From contig JAIXUD010000021.1 of the NCBI GenBank assembly GCA_027483645.1, positions 248,001-312,000 of the forward strand: a stretch of DNA of 64,000 nucleotides. Reading direction: 5' to 3'. The stretch's first letter is position 1. Each line of letters opens with the position of its first letter. The translations under genes were made by a program, and so were the position numbers. Source of the DNA: Sphingobacteriales bacterium (lineage in GTDB: Bacteria > Bacteroidota > Bacteroidia > Chitinophagales > CAIOSU01). The notes below the pieces were generated by a model, which saw only the letters and a program-made list of their open reading frames with translations, did not search any database and was not told the origin of the DNA. Positions 16,780 to 24,048 of the stretch are shown piece after piece.

Positions 16780-18297
16780 TTAGGGTACCTCTGCAATCGG
16801 TACCAAAAACCCTAAATCGCCTATACCCATGCTGGTGGGGCTCCATGATACAATTCCGACAACCTTATATTCCCCGTTTACTTTGGTAAATAAAGGGCCG
16901 CCAGAGTTACCACTGCCCCAGCCTTTGTTGCTCACGCTAATGTTTCCAGCGGCAGTAAGGCCATTTTGAGCTACGGTTGCCTCCCCAATAAGCGGAGAAA
17001 CCTCGTTGGTATTGCCGCTGCCACCAAAACCATTGGTATAACCCAATGCAAACACTTTTGAGCCAGCCTTCATATTTTTTGATAGCTCCTCATCAAACTT
17101 AAGCCCACCGCTCTCTTTTGTTTTTACATAGGCCCAATCATACTTATCCATGCCGGCAAGCATTACTTGCCCTTCCATACCCTGGTCGGCTAAGTCTTCT
17201 TTAATATCGTGGCTGTCATCAACCAAAAAATCCTTGTAACGAAAAGTAAATTGATTGGTTGGCGAAGTACACCTAAACTCTACATCGAACTGCACACCAG
17301 CCTGCTCCAAGGCATTAATAATTATATTATCGCCCTGTGGCTGAAACCGCCAGCCCTGCACGCAGTGCCTAGCGGTAACAAAATTGCCGTTATCTATTAA
17401 AAAGCCTGTGCACAACCAACCCATCGGTACTTCTTCAACAGAACCATCAGGAAAAATAAGGTTGAACTTTACGATATCCATAAAATACACGTTGCCTTTC
17501 AGCTGCTCATAAACTGCTGTCAGTTCATCGCTGGCATTGGGCGGTGCAGTAGCCAGCATGGTTACATCACTCAATAGTTGCTGGTTTTGGGCACTTAGGC
17601 TGTTCAGTTTACTTTTGAGGCTAGTATTTTTTTCTGATAAGGCAGCGATGGCATTGTCACCATTCTTCTTCATATCGGCTATGGTAGCATCAAATGCAGC
17701 TTTGGTTTGGTAAGTTGCGGTTAGCAAAGAATCCGACCGAGTGTCGAGCTCTTGGTTCTTTTGTGCCACACCCGATAAGCCTTGATATGTAAAAAACCCG
17801 CCAACGGCTGATAAGAGTATTACCACGGCTACCATGCTCACAACGGCGGCACGGTATGGCCGCACGGCTTGCTGCATTACCAAATTCATCCGACGGGTTA
17901 CCCCCATTTGCGCCGTACCTGTTGAAGATAGGTTGAAGCGCATGCGAGGGCCCTCAGCCGAAAGCTGTATCTCATCTCCATTTTGTAGGAAATAAGTACT
18001 TTTTACAATGCGGCCATTAACCAGCGTAGCGTTGCTTGTAGATAGGCTTTTAAGCACTACATCGTTTCCGCTGCGCTCTATGGCTGCGTGCTTACGGCTT
18101 ACTGTAGCCATATCGTCACCAAAGCTCACGGCATTGTTGCCAGCCCTACCCAACTCAATGTAGGGGATGATGATGGTATCAAAAGAGCCTGCTGGGTGCT
18201 TTCGGGTGTTGGTAAGGTGCTCAAGTGTATAGGCTGCCACGTTGCCACCGCCTAGCACTTTCATGCCTGTAGTTAATGCCTGTGATGCTCCTGCCAT
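16780..18297 (-). CDS. FHA-TM-coiled-coil-trypsin-like serine protease, paralogue 2
   Basis: 505 residues with the same layout as its neighbours: an FHA domain with IELGRAG, VSRKHAAIE and SNATLVNGR, a basic QQAVRPYR, a TM helix (150-170), a coiled coil (176-248), and a protease domain with His311 (TARHC), Asp387 (KYDWAYV) and Ser465 (GSGNSGGP). Cysteines match paralogue 1 (LCTG, RHC, RCTS). The FHA loop has GRAG instead of GRD and N-A-T instead of N-P-T, small changes near the phosphothreonine site. No promoter box is found in the 57-base gap to paralogue 3, so the two are probably co-transcribed. The coiled coil may set oligomer state (inference). Confidence 0.9.
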   Translation of the reverse strand: MAGASQALTTGMKVLGGGNVAAYTLEHLTNTRKHPAGSFDTIIIPYIELGRAGNNAVSFGDDMATVSRKHAAIERSGNDVVLKSLSTSNATLVNGRIVKSTYFLQNGDEIQLSAEGPRMRFNLSSTGTAQMGVTRRMNLVMQQAVRPYRAAVVSMVAVVILLSAVGGFFTYQGLSGVAQKNQELDTRSDSLLTATYQTKAAFDATIADMKKNGDNAIAALSEKNTSLKSKLNSLSAQNQQLLSDVTMLATAPPNASDELTAVYEQLKGNVYFMDIVKFNLIFPDGSVEEVPMGWLCTGFLIDNGNFVTARHCVQGWRFQPQGDNIIINALEQAGVQFDVEFRCTSPTNQFTFRYKDFLVDDSHDIKEDLADQGMEGQVMLAGMDKYDWAYVKTKESGGLKFDEELSKNMKAGSKVFALGYTNGFGGSGNTNEVSPLIGEATVAQNGLTAAGNISVSNKGWGSGNSGGPLFTKVNGEYKVVGIVSWSPTSMGIGDLGFLVPIAEVP

Positions 18298-18354
18298 TGG
18301 TAGTAGGTTAGGGTGATTGATGACGATAAAGGTTAAGAAATGCCTGCGTGGTTA

Positions 18355-19869
18355 TTATTTAACTTCGGCAATAGGTACCAAAAAGCCAATGTCGCCTTTA
18401 ATATGAGGGCCCCATGATACAATGCCTACCACCACATAATCGCTACCGCGCTTTGTAAGTACTGGGCCGCCTGAGTTGCCTGCACCCCAGCCTTTGCTGG
18501 TTACGCTTATATTGCCATCAGCAGTTACCCCCGATTGGCCAACCGTAGCCTCACCTAGCATAGGCGAAACCTGGTTAGTATTGCTACTAGAACCATAACC
18601 CTGTGTAAAGCCTAATGCAAATACTTTGGTAGCTGCCTTCATTTTCAAAGAAAGATCTTTATCGAATTTCATACCACCTTTTTGGGTAGTTTGTACATAA
18701 GCCCAATCATATCTATCCATTGGGGCAACCATAGAAACACCAGGTACACCCTCTTCGTAATCTTCAATCAGCTGGTCGTTCTTGTCGTTGTAAATAAAAT
18801 CTTTGTACGATACCGTAAATTGGTTATTGGGCGATGTGCAACGGAAATCGACATTGATTACCAAACCCTGCTGCTCCATCATATTGAGCGTGTTCACCCC
18901 CCCAGAAGGTTCAAAGCGCCACCCCTGCACGCAGTGCCGTGCGGTAATAAACTTACCATCATCGGTAAGAAAGCCTGTGCCGGTCCAGCCAAAGTCCAAT
19001 TCTTCCTTTGCGCCATCAGGCCATATTATTTCGAAACGGGTTACTTCAAAATAGTAAACATCGTTTTTCAACACTTCATAAGCGGCCACTAATTCTGCGT
19101 TAGCATCTTTAGGGGCTGCGGAGAGAACGGTTACATCCTCCATCAACTTCCTGTTCTGGGCGCTTAAGTTATTGAGCCTGCCAGTAAGCGCATCATTGTT
19201 TTTACCCAACTCGGCCAATGCGGAATCGCTTTGGCTCCTCACGGCAGCAAGATTGGCCTCAAATTCTTGTTTTGCTTTTATCTGTGCTAGTTCCAGAGAG
19301 TCTGTCTTACCCACCAGTACTTGATTGTCTGCATTTAAATCGGTTACTTTCCAATATGTTAAAGTACCGCCCAAACCAGCAATAACCACAATCATCGCAG
19401 CCAAACCAGCCACAGCAGCGCGGTAAGGCTTCACTGCCTGCTGCATCACTAGGTTCATCCTTTGTGTAACGCCCATTTTGGCGGTACCGGTTGCCGAACG
19501 GTTGAAACGCAGGCGCGGGCCTTCCATAGAAAGCTGAATCTCGTCGCCATTGTTTAGAAAGTATTCCGCTTTTACGGGCCTACTGTTTACCAATGTAGGG
19601 TTGCTGGTGGATAGGTTTTTGATAATAATGTCCTCTCCACGGCGCTCAATGGCGGCGTGCTTTCGGCTTACCGTGCCCATGTCATCGCCATAACTTATGG
19701 CGTTGGTGCCATCACGCCCCAACTCAATGTAGGGGATAATAATGGTTTCGAATGACCCTGCAGGGTGCTTGCGGGTATTGGATAAGTGCTCTAGCGTGTA
19801 TGCCGGCACATTGCCCCCACCCATTACTTTCATTCCGGTGGTAAGGGCTTGGGTTACTTTAGCTGCCAT
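18355..19869 (-). CDS. FHA-TM-coiled-coil-trypsin-like serine protease, paralogue 3 (first gene of cluster)
   Basis: 504 residues with the same domain order: FHA (IELGRD, VSRKHAAIE, SNPTLVNSR with Ser replacing the usual Gly), QQAVKPYR, a TM helix (151-172), a coiled coil (176-250), and a protease with His312 (TARHC), Asp388 (RYDWAYV) and Ser466 (GAGNSGGP). It lacks the cysteine that both paralogues have before the His (TGTG instead of C-T-G), keeping only RHC and RCTS, which suggests these two form the common disulfide. The triad is intact. Its upstream region carries a perfect -7 box and the 20-bp element shared with paralogue 1. As the 5'-most gene it probably drives the full operon. Confidence 0.9.
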   Translation of the reverse strand: MAAKVTQALTTGMKVMGGGNVPAYTLEHLSNTRKHPAGSFETIIIPYIELGRDGTNAISYGDDMGTVSRKHAAIERRGEDIIIKNLSTSNPTLVNSRPVKAEYFLNNGDEIQLSMEGPRLRFNRSATGTAKMGVTQRMNLVMQQAVKPYRAAVAGLAAMIVVIAGLGGTLTYWKVTDLNADNQVLVGKTDSLELAQIKAKQEFEANLAAVRSQSDSALAELGKNNDALTGRLNNLSAQNRKLMEDVTVLSAAPKDANAELVAAYEVLKNDVYYFEVTRFEIIWPDGAKEELDFGWTGTGFLTDDGKFITARHCVQGWRFEPSGGVNTLNMMEQQGLVINVDFRCTSPNNQFTVSYKDFIYNDKNDQLIEDYEEGVPGVSMVAPMDRYDWAYVQTTQKGGMKFDKDLSLKMKAATKVFALGFTQGYGSSSNTNQVSPMLGEATVGQSGVTADGNISVTSKGWGAGNSGGPVLTKRGSDYVVVGIVSWGPHIKGDIGFLVPIAEVK

Positions 19870-19891
19870 AGTTTATAAGTAGTTGCAGCAT

Positions 19892-19941
19892 CAAAAATAG
19901 ATTAAAATGTGATGTGAAGCTGTACGGGTTAATACTGATTT
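19892..19941 (-). promoter_or_regulatory. Promoter and conserved 20-bp upstream box of protease paralogue 3
   Basis: The minus strand carries AAATCAGTATTAACCCGTAC (19941-19922), 22 bases, then TATTTTTG (19899-19892), 22 bases before the start codon. The box matches paralogue 1 in 19 of 20 positions, while the DNA between box and -7 is not conserved. No TTG lies at -33, which fits a promoter needing an activator. Confidence 0.6.
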
Positions 19942-19950
19942 TTAAATTAG

Positions 19951-19978
19951 ACCATGGACGATGGACGATGGTCTATTG
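19951..19978. repeat. Word repeat ACCATGGACGATGGACGATGG
   Basis: Tandem GGACGATGGACGATGGTC words. Related runs occur at 41527-41634, 51122-51260 and 55011-55042. Its right end supplies the TTG -33 box of the E2 gene promoter. Confidence 0.55.
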
Positions 19979-20006
19979 CACAGCACCCCAAAAACGGCTA
20001 CTTTTG
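19976..20006 (+). promoter_or_regulatory. Canonical Bacteroidetes promoter of the E2 gene
   Basis: TTG (19976-19978), 20 bases, TACTTTTG (19999-20006): a full TTG-N20-TAnnTTTG match, giving a start site near 20013 and a leader of about 42 bases. The -33 triplet lies at the edge of a GACGATGG word repeat. Confidence 0.7.
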
Positions 20007-20054
20007 CGATGCTGCCACCTATGGTAGTGGGTGAAATAATAAAAACTATACGCG

Positions 20055-21392
20055 ATGCCAGTTGTAGAGCTGATAATGCCTAAAATGGGTGAGAGTATTA
20101 CTGAGGCTACCATCCTGAAATGGTTGAAGAAAGAAGGTGATACCGTGGAAGCTGAGGAATCGGTACTGGAAATCGCAACCGATAAAGTAGACTCTGAAGT
20201 ACCTGCATCGCACGGTGGTGTAGTTACTAAATTGTTGTTTAACGAAGGCGATGTAGTGGCTGTAGGTAAAGCTATTGCCTTAATCAACACTGGCGGCGAT
20301 GCCGAGGCACCTAAGCCTACCCAAGCCGTGGCCATGCAAGAATCCAAGACTGAGCCGGCCGCTGCTGCTAAAGTAGCCGAAGCAGCGCCTAGCCAACCCG
20401 AAGAATATACCAGCAACAGTGCAGACCGCTTCTATTCGCCATTGGTGATGAGCATTGCCCGCGAGGAAAAGATAAGCATGACCGAACTGGAGCGCATACC
20501 CGGCAGCGGTAAAGACCAGCGCGTAACCAAGGCCGATATATTGGCTTATGTAGAGAACCGTGGCAACCAGCCACAAAAAACTACCCAGCAACCGGCAGAC
20601 CAGCCAGCGGCGCAACCGCAAGAGCAACCTACTGCTAAAGCAGAAGCGCCTAAATCACAACCTAGTAGCATTTCCGTTAGCGGGAATGTGGAGATAATTG
20701 AGATGGACCGTATGCGCAAACTAATTGCCGACCACATGGTGCGCTCGGTAGCTACTTCGCCGCACGTTACCTCGTTTGTTGAGGCGGACGTAACAAATAT
20801 GGTACTGTGGCGCAATAAGGTAAAAGACAAATTCCTGAAACAAGAGGGAGAGAAAATCACCTTTACGCCATTGTTTATTGAAGCCGTGGCGAAGGCACTG
20901 AAGGAGTTCCCTTATGTAAATGCCTCTATTGATGGCACTAACATCATAGTAAGAAAAGACCGCAACATCGGTATGGCTACAGCCCTACCAACTGGCAACT
21001 TGATAGTACCGGTAATAAAAGGTGCCGACCAATTGAGCCTTGTAGGCATTACCAAACAGGTAAACCGCCTGGCCGACACCGCTCGCAAAGGCAAGCTAAA
21101 GGCTGAGGATATTGAAGGTGGCACGTTTACCATAAGCAACGTAGGTACGTTTGGCAACTTAATGGGCACACCTATCATCAACCAGCCACAAGTAGCCATT
21201 ATGGCCACGGGGGTGATTAAAAAGAAACCGGTAGTATTGGAAACCCCGAGCGGCGATGTTATCGCCATCCGCCATATGATGTTCTTATCTCTCAGCTATG
21301 ACCACCGTATTGTTGATGGTGCCATGGGCGGCAGCTTCCTGCGCCGTGTAGCAGATTTGCTAGAGCAATTTGATGCGGACAGGGAATTCTAA
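20055..21392 (+). CDS. 2-oxoacid dehydrogenase E2 (dihydrolipoamide acyltransferase)
   Basis: The 445-residue acyltransferase core of a pyruvate, 2-oxoglutarate or branched-chain 2-oxoacid dehydrogenase complex. A single lipoyl domain (2-78) has the lipoylated Lys44 in EIATDKVDSEV. An Ala/Pro/Glu-rich linker follows, then an E3/E1-binding domain (about 120-160, YSPLVMSIAREEKISMTELE), a second linker, and a catalytic domain (215-445) with the active-site HRIVDG near the C-terminus. E1 and E3 genes are not adjacent, so substrate class cannot be fixed; the MPKMGESITEA start and SEVP after the lipoyl Lys fit the branched-chain type common in Bacteroidota. Canonical promoter upstream. Confidence 0.92.
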   Translation: MPVVELIMPKMGESITEATILKWLKKEGDTVEAEESVLEIATDKVDSEVPASHGGVVTKLLFNEGDVVAVGKAIALINTGGDAEAPKPTQAVAMQESKTEPAAAAKVAEAAPSQPEEYTSNSADRFYSPLVMSIAREEKISMTELERIPGSGKDQRVTKADILAYVENRGNQPQKTTQQPADQPAAQPQEQPTAKAEAPKSQPSSISVSGNVEIIEMDRMRKLIADHMVRSVATSPHVTSFVEADVTNMVLWRNKVKDKFLKQEGEKITFTPLFIEAVAKALKEFPYVNASIDGTNIIVRKDRNIGMATALPTGNLIVPVIKGADQLSLVGITKQVNRLADTARKGKLKAEDIEGGTFTISNVGTFGNLMGTPIINQPQVAIMATGVIKKKPVVLETPSGDVIAIRHMMFLSLSYDHRIVDGAMGGSFLRRVADLLEQFDADREF

Positions 21393-21426
21393 TTCTTGAT
21401 ATCTGGGATGTCTCAAGGCTCAATTT

Positions 21427-22599
21427 CTAACTCTGCACGGCATCGCTCTTCGCCTTTTTATAATCGGATGGAGTTAGCCCGGTGTATTGCTTGAAGATAC
21501 TGTTGAAAGTTGATTTAGAGTTGAAACCACAATCGTAAGCAATAGCTATAATGGTATAGTGGCCATAATCTGGGTTTTCAAACCTCCTGATAACAGCCTT
21601 CAAGCGGAATTCATTTACAAAGGCAAAGAAGTTCTTGCCCAAGTGGTTGTTTAAGAGATCAGTAAGCTCATTTTTTGATAAGTTGAGCTGCGACGATAAG
21701 TCGTACAAAGTAAGCTCTGGGTTCAGGTATGGCTTTTCCTCCTCCATATGGCGAGTTAGCTTAGCTATCAGCTCTTGCGCTTGCTCGTCAGTAAACCGCG
21801 CCTTTGCCTTCTTTTCTGGCTCGTCGTCGTCTTCTGCTACCTGAGGTTGCACGTCTTCCTCGGGAGCCCTATCTTCCCTCCTTATATATAGCGGGCGGAA
21901 AAGCGACACCTGTTTCAACCCAAAATAACTGATCGCAAAAGCAATTACCGTAAGCCCAATATGTGATAGCTGTGTGAGCTCGAAAACCTTCTTAAACGAA
22001 AACGCATTTATGGCCCCGGTTACAAAATATAGCAGGAACAATAACACAAATAACCCTGGTATAAAATTCAACCAAAGTAGGCGCAATTGGCGGGTCCAGT
22101 AGCTGAAGTTAGAGGATATACCTTTTCGGAAACGCCAAAGTTTTACATAAGTAAATACGGTATAGGCAACTATTGAAGTGAAAAAGATAAAGCCATACAA
22201 AACCTTCACCCACAAGTATGTATCGTTCTGAAAGTAGTTAACATCCGTAAAGTCAACCACCTCTTTAAAGAAGGCAAAATAGGCAACAGTAGTAAGTAAA
22301 AACGGTAGAAAGTGCAGTAAATCCTTGTATTCAAACCGTGCCTTGCGCTCAACCAGGTAAGTTGTGTATAGATATAGGTAAGGGCCGAAAGTAAGTGGCA
22401 TCAACCCCATGGAGAACGATAAATCGAAGTACTCTGCATGCTCTAGGTGCATTAAGTAGAGTATAAACTTAAAGGCAAACGTGAGCAAACAGGCAATAAG
22501 AATCTTATCGGATATCTCTACCCGTTTTTTGGTGGCTAAAACAAATGCCCCAAACAATGATTGCGCAAGCCCTATATATAATACCGACTCAGAAAACAC
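21427..22599 (-). CDS. AraC-family regulator with seven-helix membrane N-terminus
   Basis: 390 residues. The first 230 are strongly hydrophobic with about seven TM helices (for example VLYIGLAQSLFGAFVLATKK, ILIACLLTFAFKFILYLMHL). A charged linker (PEEDVQPQVAEDDDEPEKKA) leads to a C-terminal AraC DNA-binding domain with LYDLSSQLNLSKNELTDLLN and IAYDCGFNSKSTFNSIFKQY, then TGLTPSDYKK. Membrane-bound AraC regulators of this shape are frequent in Bacteroidota; the ligand is unknown. It converges on the E2 gene and lies 7 bases after the DUF2147 gene on the same strand. Confidence 0.9.
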   Translation of the reverse strand: MFSESVLYIGLAQSLFGAFVLATKKRVEISDKILIACLLTFAFKFILYLMHLEHAEYFDLSFSMGLMPLTFGPYLYLYTTYLVERKARFEYKDLLHFLPFLLTTVAYFAFFKEVVDFTDVNYFQNDTYLWVKVLYGFIFFTSIVAYTVFTYVKLWRFRKGISSNFSYWTRQLRLLWLNFIPGLFVLLFLLYFVTGAINAFSFKKVFELTQLSHIGLTVIAFAISYFGLKQVSLFRPLYIRREDRAPEEDVQPQVAEDDDEPEKKAKARFTDEQAQELIAKLTRHMEEEKPYLNPELTLYDLSSQLNLSKNELTDLLNNHLGKNFFAFVNEFRLKAVIRRFENPDYGHYTIIAIAYDCGFNSKSTFNSIFKQYTGLTPSDYKKAKSDAVQS

Positions 22600-22606
22600 C
22601 CCTATG

Positions 22607-23062
22607 CTACTTTAATCCGTACAATGATTTGTTCTTTACTTTAGTCCACTCTTTGGTATTACCTAGAAACCATAATATACCATAGTACCCCGTCAACTCC
22701 AGCACACCATCGTCTATCGTCATTTTGGCATTGTATACATTGCCAGTTTTGAAATTGTAAATAGTGCCCGAGCGCCAATAGCCATCATTATAGCTAAAGT
22801 TTAACAACACATCCATCCCTAACACAAATTTCGTGCGACGATGTGGCGCATCATTCAATACATCTCGAAGGGGCTCACCGTATATATCCAGCGAATCTTT
22901 TAACCACGCCACTTTACCGAAATATTTACCCTCTTTTTCGTAAATATTCACCACGTAATCCCCTTCCTCGTTAAGCCAATAGCCCTCTATGGCATCGGCA
23001 TCATTTTGCGCTGAGAGGGCCCATGCCGACAACAGTAACATACCTAAGCTAAGCAATTTCAT
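22607..23062 (-). CDS. DUF2147 domain secreted protein
   Basis: 151 residues with a signal peptide (MKLLSLGMLLLSAWALSAQ) and a DUF2147 beta-rich domain: IEGYWLNEEGDYVVNIYEKE, KYFGKVAWLKD, LGMDVLLNFSY, WRSGTIYNFKTGNVYNAKMT and LTGYYGILWFLGNTKEWTKV. The family is common in Bacteroidota and Proteobacteria; the function is unknown and a lipid-binding lipocalin-like fold is often assumed. It probably forms an operon with the downstream AraC gene. Confidence 0.87.
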   Translation of the reverse strand: MKLLSLGMLLLSAWALSAQNDADAIEGYWLNEEGDYVVNIYEKEGKYFGKVAWLKDSLDIYGEPLRDVLNDAPHRRTKFVLGMDVLLNFSYNDGYWRSGTIYNFKTGNVYNAKMTIDDGVLELTGYYGILWFLGNTKEWTKVKNKSLYGLK

Positions 23063-23179
23063 TTGCGTATTATTTTATTATGACTACTAATAACTAGCTG
23101 CGAATGGATGGACCACAAGGTGTACATTTAGTTTATCCCTGCTGGTTGTAGATATTGGCGCACGCTTATTATCGCCTTG

Positions 23180-23187
23180 CAAAGATA
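23180..23187 (-). promoter_or_regulatory. Possible -7 box upstream of the DUF2147-araC operon
   Basis: TATCTTTG on the minus strand, a perfect TAnnTTTG match, 117 bases before the DUF2147 start. No TTG is seen at -33, so this is tentative. Confidence 0.35.
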
Positions 23188-23257
23188 AAAATCGTAAGCT
23201 TTAATTGATTTGAAAGTGAGAATCCATCATTTTCGATTCAAAGAAAACTGGCCATAA

Positions 23258-23893
23258 TTACGCCACATACGTCAATAAAATGCCACCCAATCGCTCAAAT
23301 TGCACCGAGTGGTCTATGGTACCCTTTGGAGTAACAACATGCGCAGAGAACTCTCCCCTCGCGGTAAGCGGCGGCGAACCCAAAGCAATATCTCGGCTAA
23401 AGCTCATACCCCGCTGCCCGTAGTATTTGTACACTGCCTCTTTAGCCGACCACATCAATACGGCTTGATCAACTTCATGGGCTGGAAGCAAATAGCCCAA
23501 TTCCTTTTCGCTTAAAAACTTATTTATTACACGCATCACCCGGGTGTGTATGGGCTCAATATCTATTCCCACGGCACCTTTACGGCTTATCATGGCACCA
23601 GCAAAGCCCGCACAATGAGTTAAAGAGATGTGCAGTGGGTGGCCCTTAACCGATGGTTTACCGTGATCATCCTTTACTAAGGTAAACTCCTCCTCAATGC
23701 CAGCTAATAGACGCAGGCAATACCTGCTGGCCAAAAACTCTGTAAGCCTACTATCAGAAGTAATGGTGCGGATAACGCTGTAATCGGTTTCGTTTAACTT
23801 TAGCTGAGCAATAAAGTAATCCTGCGGCTCTTCAATTTGCCAAACGGCAAGGCGGGTATCTTCATCGATGGTAAGGGAGTGGAATAGAGGCAT
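23258..23893 (-). CDS. 4'-phosphopantetheinyl transferase (Sfp superfamily)
   Basis: Transfers 4'-phosphopantetheine from CoA to the serine of carrier proteins. The 211-residue protein has the superfamily motifs KPSVKGHPLHISLTHC (P1), VGIDIEPI (Mg-binding GxDxE) and WSAKEAVYKYYG (WxxKEAxxK). The length fits an Sfp/Gsp-type enzyme rather than the short AcpS. The frame is open for 33 more codons upstream, but that part is encoded by a AATTTGAAAATGTGC word repeat and is not protein-like, so the start is placed at MPLFHSLTIDED. Carrier-protein targets are not in the window. Confidence 0.88.
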   Translation of the reverse strand: MPLFHSLTIDEDTRLAVWQIEEPQDYFIAQLKLNETDYSVIRTITSDSRLTEFLASRYCLRLLAGIEEEFTLVKDDHGKPSVKGHPLHISLTHCAGFAGAMISRKGAVGIDIEPIHTRVMRVINKFLSEKELGYLLPAHEVDQAVLMWSAKEAVYKYYGQRGMSFSRDIALGSPPLTARGEFSAHVVTPKGTIDHSVQFERLGGILLTYVA

Positions 23894-24048
23894 TGAGGTA
23901 ATTTGAAAATGTGCTAATTTGAAAATTTTAAAATGACCTCGCTCAACGAACGGGCTGCAAATTAAATGAAATTGCTTGAAAACATTGGGCAAACCGATCT
24001 AAATCGGAACTCACCATTTTCAAATTAGCACATTTTCAAATTTTCAAA
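23894..24048. repeat. AATTTGAAAATGTGC word repeats flanking the PPTase 5' end
   Basis: Two runs, 23898-23936 and 24014-24048, carry AATTTGAAAATGTGCTAATTTGAAAAT and its complement TTTCAAATTAGCACATTTTC. Facing each other they form a long imperfect inverted repeat around the gap between the PPTase and AarF genes, and could fold into a hairpin at the AarF 3' end. Confidence 0.6.

Noticed and set aside
10745-19869. Type VI secretion regulatory (PpkA/PppA/Fha) locus
   Set aside because: Kinase, phosphatase and FHA proteins fit, but no tss structural gene is present and the FHA-proteases are not part of known T6SS clusters.
23894-23992. 33-residue N-terminal extension of the phosphopantetheinyl transferase
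   Set aside because: Encoded by AATTTGAAAATG word repeats; the family N-terminus begins at the downstream ATG.
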